From positions 1 to 43,478 of the forward strand of contig JAICLU010000003.1 of assembly GCA_025925195.1 (NCBI GenBank): a stretch of 43,478 nucleotides of DNA, written 5' to 3'. How positions within the stretch are numbered: position 1 is the first letter of the stretch; each line of letters opens with the position of its first letter. Shown here piece after piece: positions 1-6,253 of the stretch. A program made the position numbers and the translations under genes. Under the pieces are notes generated by a model. It saw only the letters and a program-made list of their open reading frames with translations, ran no database searches and was not told where the DNA came from. The DNA comes from Thermoleophilia bacterium. GTDB lineage: Bacteria; Actinomycetota; Thermoleophilia; Gaiellales; Gaiellaceae.

Positions 1-635
1 ACCTGATGCGGATGGTCGGCATCCCGAACCCCGAGCAGCGCTACGAGCAGTACCCGCACGAGTTCTCGGGCGGCATGCGGCAGCGGGCGATGATCGCGAT
101 GTCGATCGCGAACTCGCCGTCGCTGCTGATCGCAGACGAGCCGACGACGGCGCTCGACGTGACGATCCAGGCGCAGGTGCTCGAGGTGCTGAAGACGGTG
201 CAGGAGCAAACCAGCGCTGCGACGATCCTCATCACGCACGACCTCGGCATCGTCGCCGAGCTGTGCGACCGGGTGATCGTGATGTACGCCGGCAAGATCG
301 TCGAGCACGGCGACGTGCACACGATCTTCCAGAATCCGCGTCACCCGTACACGATCGGCCTGATGGACTCGCTGCCGAAATTGACGGAGGACGAGGAATG
401 GCTCCGGCCGATCCCCGGCCAGCCCCCGTCGCTGATCAACCGGCCGTCGGGCTGCGCGTTCCATCCGCGCTGCTTCCTGTCGCAGGGCCGCATTCGCTGT
501 CGCGAGGAAGTGCCGCCCCTGCGTCCGACCGACGGCGGCCCTGATCATCGCTCGGCATGTCATTTCGCAGAGGAGCTCGTCGGGCGTCGTTCGAAGTTCG
601 CCGCCGAGCCTGCGCCGGTCGGAGGAGGGTCGTGA
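1..635 (+). CDS. Oligopeptide/dipeptide ABC transporter ATP-binding protein (DppD/OppD type), 5' truncated by the window
   Basis: This is one of two ATPases that power a peptide (or nickel/opine-type) importer at the inner face of the membrane. The open frame runs in from the left edge, so the start and Walker A motif lie outside the window. Visible in order are the ABC signature FSGGMRQR, Walker B LLIADEPTTALDVT, the H-loop ITHD, and the C-terminal oligopeptide/dipeptide extension with CAFHPRC, which marks this subfamily. The TGA stop (633-635) overlaps the GTG start of the next ATPase, so the two are translationally coupled. The permease and substrate-binding genes are presumably upstream. 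The substrate cannot be read from the ATPase alone. Confidence 0.93.
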   Translation, partial: LMRMVGIPNPEQRYEQYPHEFSGGMRQRAMIAMSIANSPSLLIADEPTTALDVTIQAQVLEVLKTVQEQTSAATILITHDLGIVAELCDRVIVMYAGKIVEHGDVHTIFQNPRHPYTIGLMDSLPKLTEDEEWLRPIPGQPPSLINRPSGCAFHPRCFLSQGRIRCREEVPPLRPTDGGPDHRSACHFAEELVGRRSKFAAEPAPVGGGS

Positions 636-1750
636 GCAGTTCCGAGGAGCGGGTCGCCGAGTCGGAGCGGGCCGAGCCCACGGCGGAGGAGCTGCAGGCA
701 ATCCATGCCCGCGCCGGTGCCGGCGAGGAGATCCTGCGGATCGAGGGGCTGATCAAGCACTTCCCGATCCGTGCCGGGATCTTCAAGCGGCAGGTCGGCC
801 GCATCCACGCGGTGGACGGCGTCGATCTGTCGATCCGCGCGGGCGAGACGGTCGGCCTCGTCGGCGAGTCGGGATGCGGCAAGACGACGCTCTCCAGGAC
901 GATCATCAAGCTGACCGAGCCGACCGCCGGGAAGATCTCCTTCAACGGCCGCGACATCACCGGCTTCAACCGGCGGAAGATGCGGGACGTGCGGCGGGAG
1001 ATGCAGATCGTCTTCCAGGATCCGTACGCCTCGTTGAATCCGCGGATGACGGTGCGCGACATCGTGTCGGAGCCGCTGCGCATCCACGGTGGGTTCAAGC
1101 GCGAGCAGGGCAAGCAACGCGTGAACGAGCTGCTGCGCACGGTCGGCCTTTCGCCCGAGCACGCAAACCGTTTCCCGCACGAGTTCTCCGGCGGCCAGCG
1201 GCAGCGGATCGGCGTCGCCCGCGCGCTTGCGCTGAATCCGCAGCTGATCATTCTCGACGAGCCGGTGTCGGCCCTCGACGTGTCGATCCGCGCGCAGGTC
1301 GTGAACCTGCTCGAGTCGTTGCAGCGGGACTTCGGGCTGACGTACATCTTCGTCGCGCACGACCTGTCGGTGGTGCGTCACGTGTCGGACCGCGTCGCGG
1401 TGATGTATCTGGGCAAGATCGTCGAGATCGGGACGAAGCATCAGATCTACGACGAGCCGTGCCATCCGTACACGCAGGCGCTGCTGTCGGCGGTGCCGAT
1501 CGAGGAGCCGGGGCAGCGGGGCCGGCGGAAGCGGATCGTGCTGGAGGGCGACGTGCCGTCGCCGGCGAACCCGCCGAGCGGCTGCCGGTTCCGGACGCGG
1601 TGCTGGAAGGCGCAGCCGATCTGTGCCGAGGAGGAGCCCGCCCTGATCGATCGCGGGCAGGGCCATCCCAGTGCCTGCCACTTCGCGGAGATCGTGAAGC
1701 CCCTCGACATCGTCGCCGAACCGGCCGCGCCCGCTCCGACGGCGTCTTAA
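632..1750 (+). CDS. Oligopeptide/dipeptide ABC transporter ATP-binding protein (DppF/OppF type)
   Basis: This is the second ATPase of the peptide importer (372 aa) and pairs with the upstream DppD-like subunit as a heterodimer. I chose GTG 632 over an in-frame ATG at 557 because a GGAGGAG ribosome site (621-627) precedes it and it overlaps the upstream stop in the usual GTGA manner. Visible are Walker A GESGCGKTT, signature FSGGQRQR, Walker B LIILDEPVSALDVS, the H-loop VAHD and the C-terminal peptide-transporter extension with a CRFRTRC cysteine pair. The TAA stop (1748-1750) sits in a CTTAAACCG motif repeated beside the REP palindrome that follows. The 3' end of the gene may therefore have been shaped by REP insertion. 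Confidence 0.95.
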   Translation: MSSSEERVAESERAEPTAEELQAIHARAGAGEEILRIEGLIKHFPIRAGIFKRQVGRIHAVDGVDLSIRAGETVGLVGESGCGKTTLSRTIIKLTEPTAGKISFNGRDITGFNRRKMRDVRREMQIVFQDPYASLNPRMTVRDIVSEPLRIHGGFKREQGKQRVNELLRTVGLSPEHANRFPHEFSGGQRQRIGVARALALNPQLIILDEPVSALDVSIRAQVVNLLESLQRDFGLTYIFVAHDLSVVRHVSDRVAVMYLGKIVEIGTKHQIYDEPCHPYTQALLSAVPIEEPGQRGRRKRIVLEGDVPSPANPPSGCRFRTRCWKAQPICAEEEPALIDRGQGHPSACHFAEIVKPLDIVAEPAAPAPTAS

Positions 1751-1761
1751 ACCGCGCGCCT

Positions 1762-1786
1762 TAAACCGGGGATTATCCCCGTTTTA
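1762..1786. repeat. REP palindrome copy 1 (downstream of the DppF-like gene)
   Basis: This is a 12-nt inverted repeat with one mismatch around a central T (1774); the core is CGGGGAT-T-ATCCCCG (1767-1781) flanked by A- and T-rich triplets. A short direct repeat, CTTAAACCG, occurs both at the DppF stop (1747) and at the left edge of the palindrome (1760). The right edge TTA (1784-1786) is the reverse complement of the RAYT stop codon. Confidence 0.85.
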
Positions 1787-2332
1787 TTCGGCCGGCTCGA
1801 CGAAGATGCGCAGAAGTCGTTGCGCTTCCGCCCGGCGCGTGGCGAGTTGACCGACTGCGAGGCTGTCATCGACGAAGAAGAACGGCTGCGCGTAACCCGC
1901 TGAGCCTCGGTAGCTCCCCCAGTACCACTCCTCCGGCCTCTGGCAGAAGCCGGCGCGAACGGGGTTACGCGCGATGTAGCGGACGTTCCCCAGCAGGTCG
2001 GCGTCGTCGGTGACGGGACGCAGCTTGAAGGGCGCCCCTCGCAGGTGTCCGCTGCGCTTCCATCGCCGGTTGAACTCCTGCGCATAGGGTCCGAAGGCGT
2101 CTCTCATCACGCGGGACAGCAGGTCGTCTTCGACGGTCACCAGTAGATGGAAGTGCGTGCCCATCAAGACGAACGCGTGGCAGACGAGCTGATACTTCGC
2201 GATTGACGAGGCGAGGCGGTTGCAAAAGGCGGTTCGGTCGGTGTCGTCGCGGAACATCTCGATCGGTCCTGCGCTCCGCCGCCAGACGTGGTAGGTGCCG
2301 GCGGGAATGCGACCACGGTTGCGGCGAGCCAT
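1784..2332 (-). CDS. REP-associated tyrosine transposase (RAYT, Y1/HUH family)
   Basis: This 182-aa protein belongs to the Y1 transposase superfamily related to IS200/IS605 TnpA. The HUH metal-binding motif is visible as HFHLLV near residue 61. The downstream segment FGPYAQEFNRRWKRSGHL carries the candidate catalytic tyrosine followed by the NRR.KRSGHL stretch typical of RAYTs. The length fits an intact family member. The start ATG (2330-2332) follows R/G-rich genomic DNA without a clear ribosome site. The gene stands alone between two REP palindromes, as expected for a domesticated transposase that maintains REPs rather than a free insertion sequence. Its TAA stop lies inside REP copy 1. Activity cannot be judged from sequence, but no motif is missing. 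Confidence 0.92.
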   Translation of the reverse strand: MARRNRGRIPAGTYHVWRRSAGPIEMFRDDTDRTAFCNRLASSIAKYQLVCHAFVLMGTHFHLLVTVEDDLLSRVMRDAFGPYAQEFNRRWKRSGHLRGAPFKLRPVTDDADLLGNVRYIARNPVRAGFCQRPEEWYWGSYRGSAGYAQPFFFVDDSLAVGQLATRRAEAQRLLRIFVEPAE

Positions 2333-2378
2333 GCATCAAGCGTGCCGCGAAAACCGTCACGAAACCGTCTCAGCTCTT

Positions 2379-2402
2379 ACAACGGGGATAATCCCCGTTT
2401 AG
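2379..2402. repeat. REP palindrome copy 2 (upstream of RAYT, 3' end of rsgA)
   Basis: A perfect palindrome, AACGGGGAT-A-ATCCCCGTT (2381-2399), has a single central base. Read on the minus strand, the right flank is TTGTAAGAGC, matching the TTTTAAGAGC flank of copy 3. TTA at 2399-2401 is the rsgA stop codon on the minus strand. The 30 nt before the palindrome contain a short direct repeat, AAACCGTC (2351 and 2362). Confidence 0.85.
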
Positions 2403-3445
2403 CGGTGGCGGGTTCGCGAGCGGGCGTCCTTCGTGAGCAGCTGCCAGCGGCGACGGTCTTCCTGCCGGAGGCGGGCGTCCGTCCGCCGCGCGATCGCCCG
2501 GAGCTCGCGCTGCAGCTTCTGCCACGACGCATAGCGGTCGCCCGGCAGCGAGCCGTCGGCCAGCGCGGCGCGCACCGCACATCCAGGCTCTGTCTCGTGC
2601 GCGCAGTCGTTGAACCTGCACTGCGACGCCAGAGCCTCGACGTCCGCGAACGTCTCCTCCAGCGCGCCGGAATTGCCCGCGTCGCCGAGCTGCAACTCGC
2701 GGATCCCCGGCGTGTCGATCACCATCCCGCCGCCCGGCAACTCGATCAACGCGCGATGCGTCGTCGTATGGCGGCCCTCGTCGTCGTCCGCGCGCGTCTC
2801 CTGGGTCGCCAGCAGCTCCTCGCCCAACCATCGGTTGACGAGCGTCGACTTCCCGACCCCTGACGACCCGATGAGCACAGCCGTCTTGCCGACACCGATC
2901 CGCGCCCGCAGCGCGTCGCAGCCGTCGCCCGTCACCGAGGAGACGACCCACACCGGGACGCCGAGTGCAACCGCCTCGACCTGCGCCACCATCGGCGAGG
3001 GATCGTCGAGCCGGTCGGCCTTCGTCAGCACGATCTCGGGGGATGCGCCGCTCTCCCAGATCGTCACGAGGTACCGCTCCAGCCGCCGTGGCTCGAGATC
3101 CGGGCCGAGCGACGTCACGATGAACGCCGTATCGACGTTCGCGGCCAGCGTCTGCGGCTTGGACGTCAGCCCGGCGGCCGTCCGCACGAGCGCGGACCGG
3201 CGGGGGAGCACCGACCGGATCAGCCCGTCCGACAGGCCGACCCAGTCGCCGACTGCGACATCGACCTCGTCGAAGTGCGCCATGCGCCCCGGCAGCCGGG
3301 TCCGCACAGCCTCGCCGCCGCTCGCGACGGCCACGTCGTATGCCGCGCGATGCGCAGCGATCACCCGTCCGGGCTCGAGGCCCGGCTCCAGCGATTCGGC
3401 GAGCTCGGGTGACCACCCGAGCGCGTCCAGGTCGTGCTCTGACAA
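2399..3445 (-). CDS. rsgA: Ribosome small-subunit-dependent GTPase A (RsgA/YjeQ/EngC)
   Basis: RsgA is a circularly permuted GTPase that releases late assembly factors from the 30S subunit; the gene encodes 348 aa, the usual length. The N-terminal OB-type domain includes the segment around VAVGDWVGL. The G motifs then occur in permuted order: TKADR (G4), SVTGDG (G5), GSSGVGKST (G1/P-loop) and DTPG (G3). The C-terminal zinc knuckle is C-RFND-C-A-H-ETEPG-C. TTG 3445 is taken as the start because GAAGGAG lies 7-8 nt upstream and no better codon is near. The TAA stop is provided by REP copy 2. The 180-nt gap upstream contains a mini-ORF and strong secondary structure (described separately), suggesting leader control. 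Confidence 0.95.
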   Translation of the reverse strand: MSEHDLDALGWSPELAESLEPGLEPGRVIAAHRAAYDVAVASGGEAVRTRLPGRMAHFDEVDVAVGDWVGLSDGLIRSVLPRRSALVRTAAGLTSKPQTLAANVDTAFIVTSLGPDLEPRRLERYLVTIWESGASPEIVLTKADRLDDPSPMVAQVEAVALGVPVWVVSSVTGDGCDALRARIGVGKTAVLIGSSGVGKSTLVNRWLGEELLATQETRADDDEGRHTTTHRALIELPGGGMVIDTPGIRELQLGDAGNSGALEETFADVEALASQCRFNDCAHETEPGCAVRAALADGSLPGDRYASWQKLQRELRAIARRTDARLRQEDRRRWQLLTKDARSRTRHR

Positions 3446-3476
3446 CGCGATCTCTCCTTCGGGAACGAAGCTTCAG

Positions 3477-3524
3477 GGACAGGACGGCGCGCGGCGCCGT
3501 CTCCCCGAGAGGAGAACTCTGTCC
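3477..3524 (-). promoter_or_regulatory. Structured leader between the mini-ORF and rsgA (three-way-junction-like fold)
   Basis: On either strand an outer stem GGACAG (3477-3482) pairs with CTGTCC (3519-3524). It encloses hairpin A, GACGGCG/CGCCGTC (3483-3489 with 3495-3501), and a weak hairpin B formed by CTCC/GGAG (3501-3514). In the rsgA sense direction the loop region carries TCTCCT, complementary to the AGGAGA of the rsgA ribosome site about 60 nt downstream. Alternative pairing could therefore mask that site. The pairings are read directly; the regulatory role is inference. Confidence 0.4.
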
Positions 3525-3533
3525 GCCGCGGCG

Positions 3534-3578
3534 TTAGTCGGCCGCAAGGGCCGAGGAGGCGGCAAGCACAGTCGTCAT
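3534..3578 (-). CDS. Upstream mini-ORF of rsgA (14 codons, possible leader peptide)
   Basis: The frame ATG to TAA encodes MTTVLAASSALAAD. It is preceded by a perfect AAGGAGG ribosome-binding site (3586-3592) at 7-nt spacing, the strongest Shine-Dalgarno sequence I noticed in the window. It ends 88 nt before the rsgA TTG start, and a stable folded segment lies between. A ribosome site this good on so short a frame argues for real initiation. The peptide has no run of a single regulatory amino acid, although alanine is abundant. It could be a leader peptide, a small protein, or a remnant. No homologue is recognised. Confidence 0.45.
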   Translation of the reverse strand: MTTVLAASSALAAD

Positions 3579-3624
3579 TGTCGAACCTCCTTCGCGCGGG
3601 GGACAGAACGAGAACCGGACGAGC

Positions 3625-4314
3625 TTAGCGGGCGACGCCCTGCCGTGCCAACTCGCGCAGCGCCCGCACGTACCGCGGGACGAGCGACGCGGGCACCGGG
3701 CCGGCCGGGAGCTCGACGACGAACGACGCGGTCCCCCGATACCGGTGGTTCTGCCAGTTCGACGCCGTCCCGTACGGCCACTGCATCGAGCGGTACGGCA
3801 GCACGCCGCCCAGGAGCGCCGTGAACCGCCTCGCCGTCGGCACGCTCTCGCCCCACGCGCGCACGACGTCCTCGTGCTGGTGGAAGACGATCGTGACGGC
3901 GGGCTGCAGCGCCGCCACGAGCCGGATGAAGTAGCGCGTCTCGGGCTCGGAGAGCGGCCGCGGCCCCGACCACTGGTAGGACCCGCGCCGGCCGATCCGC
4001 GCCCAGTTGGACGGGAAGTTCCGGTTCAGGTCGACGCCGTGCGCATTCTGGCGGGTCCCGGTTCCGAAGCAGCCGTCGGGATTTGCCGCCGGCAGGACGA
4101 CGATCTCGGCGCCGGGGACGCGGCCGGCCCGCACGAGAGCGTGGGCGATCGGCAGCCCGGCAGGCTCGTTCCCGTGGATGCATCCGACGACGAGCAGCCG
4201 GTGCGCGGGCGGCGCTGCCCCGAGGACGATCGGCCGCAGCGTGCGCCCTTCGACGCTGTGCCCGACCGGCAGCGCCGCAGCGACCGATACGAGAGCCGTC
4301 GCCAATCCCAGCAT
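3625..4314 (-). CDS. Secreted M14-family zinc carboxypeptidase / murein-peptide amidase-like
   Basis: This is a 229-aa zinc peptidase of the M14 (carboxypeptidase A / MpaA-like) superfamily. Zinc ligands are seen in CIHGNEPAG (HxxE) and FHQHED (the distal His). The substrate-binding NR pair is in GVDLNRNFPSNW, and the catalytic Glu is in SFVVELPAGP near the C terminus. A hydrophobic N terminus (MLGLATALVSVAAALP) looks like a short signal sequence, so the enzyme probably acts outside the membrane on cell-wall or environmental peptides. ATG 4314 is preferred over ATG 4320 because GGAG lies 7 nt upstream of the former and 1 nt from the latter. The gene diverges from the BMP lipoprotein gene with only 16 nt between starts. 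Confidence 0.85.
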   Translation of the reverse strand: MLGLATALVSVAAALPVGHSVEGRTLRPIVLGAAPPAHRLLVVGCIHGNEPAGLPIAHALVRAGRVPGAEIVVLPAANPDGCFGTGTRQNAHGVDLNRNFPSNWARIGRRGSYQWSGPRPLSEPETRYFIRLVAALQPAVTIVFHQHEDVVRAWGESVPTARRFTALLGGVLPYRSMQWPYGTASNWQNHRYRGTASFVVELPAGPVPASLVPRYVRALRELARQGVAR

Positions 4315-4331
4315 GGGCATACTCCAGCACA
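4314..4331. promoter_or_regulatory. Divergent start region between the M14 peptidase and BMP lipoprotein genes
   Basis: Only 16 nt separate the two start codons. On the plus strand CATACT (4318-4323) lies 7 nt before ATG 4331, the position expected for the -10 box of a leaderless transcript. On the minus strand GAGTAT (4319-4324) overlaps it, but it sits only 4 nt from ATG 4314 and doubles as the GGAG ribosome site. Minus-strand transcription may therefore start further upstream. Confidence 0.4.
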
Positions 4332-5377
4332 TGAACCCCCGCCGACTCGGATTCCTTGCCATAGCCGCTCCCACCGTCGTCGCGCTCCTCGCGGGCTGCG
4401 GCGGCTCGAGCTCCTCGCAGAGCTCCGGCTCGACGGCCACCGCGTCGGGGGGGAAGAACGCCTACGTCGTCCTCGTCACCGACATCGGCCAGCTGAACGA
4501 CCACGGCTTCAACCAGCTCGCGTACCAGGGCCTGAAGCGGGCCCAGGCCAAGCTCGGGATCCGCGGCGACGTCTACCAATCGCCGTCGACCGCCGACTAC
4601 ATCCCGAACCTTACGCTCGCCGCCCGCAAGGGCGCCGACCTCGTGATCAGCGTCGGCTTCGACCAGGCGAACTCGATCGCGAAGGTCGCAAAGCACTTCC
4701 CGAAGACGCATTTCGCGATCATCGACGTCGACTGGAACGATCTGCCCGGCCATCCGAAGAACGTCGAGGGGCTCATCTTCAGGGAGCAGGAGGTCGGCTA
4801 CCTCGCGGGCTACCTCGCCGGCCTCGTCGAGAAGGCGCACAAGGGCTCGAACACGATCGGCTCCGTCGGCGGGGAGAAGCAGCCGCCCGTCGATCGGTAC
4901 ATCGCCGGCTATCAGGCCGGCGCGAAGGCGGCCGATCCGACCGTGAAGCTCCTGAACGCATACAGCCAGGAATGGGTCGACCAGGCGAAGTGCAAGACGA
5001 TCGCCCTGAACCAGATCGCCGAGGGCGCGGGGATCGTCTTCCAGGTCGCCGGCGGTTGCGGGCTCGGCGTGCTGGATGCTGCGAAGGAGCAACACGTCTG
5101 GGGGATCGGCGTCGACGCCGACCAGTCCTACCTCGGGCCGCAGGTTCTGACGAGCGCGGAGAAGGGCGTGGACACCTCCGTCTACGCGACGATCCAGCAG
5201 GTGCTCGACGGCAGCTTCAAGGGCGGCACGAACGCCGTCTTCAGCCTGATCAACAACGGCGTTCGGCTCGGCAAGATCAGCCCGAAGGTGCCGAAGGCGG
5301 ACGTGCGCAAGGTGCAGCAGGTCGCGGATCAGATCGCGAACGGCAAGATCGCGAACATCCCGACCGAGGTGCCGTAG
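4331..5377 (+). CDS. BMP-family (PnrA/TmpC/Med-like) substrate-binding lipoprotein
   Basis: This 348-aa extracytoplasmic receptor belongs to the basic membrane protein family, which binds nucleosides or related ligands for ABC import. The N terminus MNPRRLGFLAIAAPTVVALLAGC is a lipoprotein signal with lipobox LAGC (lipidated Cys23), followed by a Ser/Gly/Thr linker. Family features follow: VTDIGQLNDHGFNQLAYQG near the N-lobe, then GEKQPPVDRYIAGYQAGA, then VWGIGVDADQSYLGPQVLTSAEKGVD. No permease or ATPase gene is adjacent. The receptor must serve a transporter encoded elsewhere or act as a sensor. ATG 4331 is chosen because it gives a canonical lipoprotein signal. The HMG-CoA lyase-like gene starts 24 nt downstream and is likely cotranscribed. 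Confidence 0.9.
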   Translation: MNPRRLGFLAIAAPTVVALLAGCGGSSSSQSSGSTATASGGKNAYVVLVTDIGQLNDHGFNQLAYQGLKRAQAKLGIRGDVYQSPSTADYIPNLTLAARKGADLVISVGFDQANSIAKVAKHFPKTHFAIIDVDWNDLPGHPKNVEGLIFREQEVGYLAGYLAGLVEKAHKGSNTIGSVGGEKQPPVDRYIAGYQAGAKAADPTVKLLNAYSQEWVDQAKCKTIALNQIAEGAGIVFQVAGGCGLGVLDAAKEQHVWGIGVDADQSYLGPQVLTSAEKGVDTSVYATIQQVLDGSFKGGTNAVFSLINNGVRLGKISPKVPKADVRKVQQVADQIANGKIANIPTEVP

Positions 5378-5401
5378 GCACTCCGGCCGTCGTTCCACGA
5401 C

Positions 5402-6253
5402 GTGAGAGTGACGCTGTGCGACGTTGGGCCGCGCGATGGGCTCCAGAACGAGCCGGAGACGCTGGCGCCGGCCGTTCGGGCGGATCTGGTCAATCGACTC
5501 GCGGCAGCCGGGCTGCCGCGAGTCGAGGCCGTCAGCTTCGTCCGCGACGACCGCGTGCCACGGATGGCCGGGGCCGAGGAGGTCGTCGCCGCGATCGAGC
5601 GGCGCGCAGACACGGAGTACGCGGGGCTCGTCCTGAACGAGCGGGGCTGGGAGCGCTTCGTCGCGAGCGGCCTCGACCGGATGACGGTGACGTTCGCCGC
5701 GACGGATGCGTTCAACCGCGCCAACGGCAACATGACCCTTGCGGACGCGGTCGAGCAGGCCGACGCGATCGTCGCCGCTTGCGACGATTCGTCACGAGCG
5801 ACGGTGACGATCTCCGTCTGCTTCGGCTGCCCGTTCGAGGGCGCCGTCGACCCGGGCGTCGTCGCCGACCTCGCCGCGCGCTTCGCGGGCCGAGCGGAGG
5901 TCGTCCTCGCCGACACGATCGGAGTTGCGACGCCGCGCTCCGTCCGGTCGCTCGTCGAGCGGACCGGCGCCGACGGCTTTCACGGCCACAACACCCGTAA
6001 CACCGGCTACGCCAATTGCCTTGCCGCCCTCGACGCGGGCGCGACGGTGCTCGACGCGTCGGTCGGCGGCCTCGGCGGCTGCCCCTACGCGCCGCGCGCG
6101 ACCGGCAACGTCGCGACCGAGGACCTCGTCTACCTCCTCGAGGGCGAGGGCGTCGAGACCGGCGTCGACCTCGACGCGCTCGTCGCCGTCTCACGCTGGC
6201 TCGAAGGGCTGCTCGGCCGCCCGCTCGAGGGCTACGTGTACCGGACGGCATGA
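5402..6253 (+). CDS. Hydroxymethylglutaryl-CoA lyase-like enzyme (DRE-TIM family)
   Basis: HMG-CoA lyase cleaves HMG-CoA to acetyl-CoA and acetoacetate at the end of leucine breakdown. The 283-aa product has the DRE-TIM N terminus DVGPRDGLQNE, the metal-binding HGHNTRNTGYAN, and the signature SVGGLGGCPYAPRATGN with the catalytic cysteine in GGCP. The stretch SFVRDDRVPRMAG departs from the usual SFVSPKxVPQMAD, so a related acyl-CoA lyase specificity is possible. The GTG start (5402) follows the BMP stop closely. The TGA stop overlaps the ATG of the NhaA-DsbA gene. The liv transporter genes elsewhere in the window fit a branched-chain amino acid theme. Confidence 0.85.
   Translation: MRVTLCDVGPRDGLQNEPETLAPAVRADLVNRLAAAGLPRVEAVSFVRDDRVPRMAGAEEVVAAIERRADTEYAGLVLNERGWERFVASGLDRMTVTFAATDAFNRANGNMTLADAVEQADAIVAACDDSSRATVTISVCFGCPFEGAVDPGVVADLAARFAGRAEVVLADTIGVATPRSVRSLVERTGADGFHGHNTRNTGYANCLAALDAGATVLDASVGGLGGCPYAPRATGNVATEDLVYLLEGEGVETGVDLDALVAVSRWLEGLLGRPLEGYVYRTA

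Larger units (their letters stand above)
1762..2402. mobile_element. REPtron-like unit: RAYT transposase gene bracketed by two REP palindromes
   Basis: A single-domain Y1 transposase gene (1784-2332, minus) lies between two near-identical palindromes, at 1762-1786 and 2379-2402. REP-associated tyrosine transposases are known to sit between REP sequences that they recognise and mobilise. The same palindrome recurs about 11 kb away (13196-13220 and 13329-13348), which supports dispersal within this genome. Each palindrome overlaps the stop codon of a flanking or internal gene. There are no terminal inverted repeats or target duplications of the IS type, and none is expected for this family. Confidence 0.75.

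Noticed and set aside
3534-3578. tmRNA tag because of the ALAAD ending
   Set aside because: It has an ordinary Shine-Dalgarno sequence and ATG, no tRNA-like halves nearby, and the usual LAA terminus is not at the end.
3745-6000. Other long frames overlapping the BMP, HMG-CoA lyase-like and liv genes
   Set aside because: They are shadow frames with biased Arg/Pro/Ala composition, no motifs and no credible starts.
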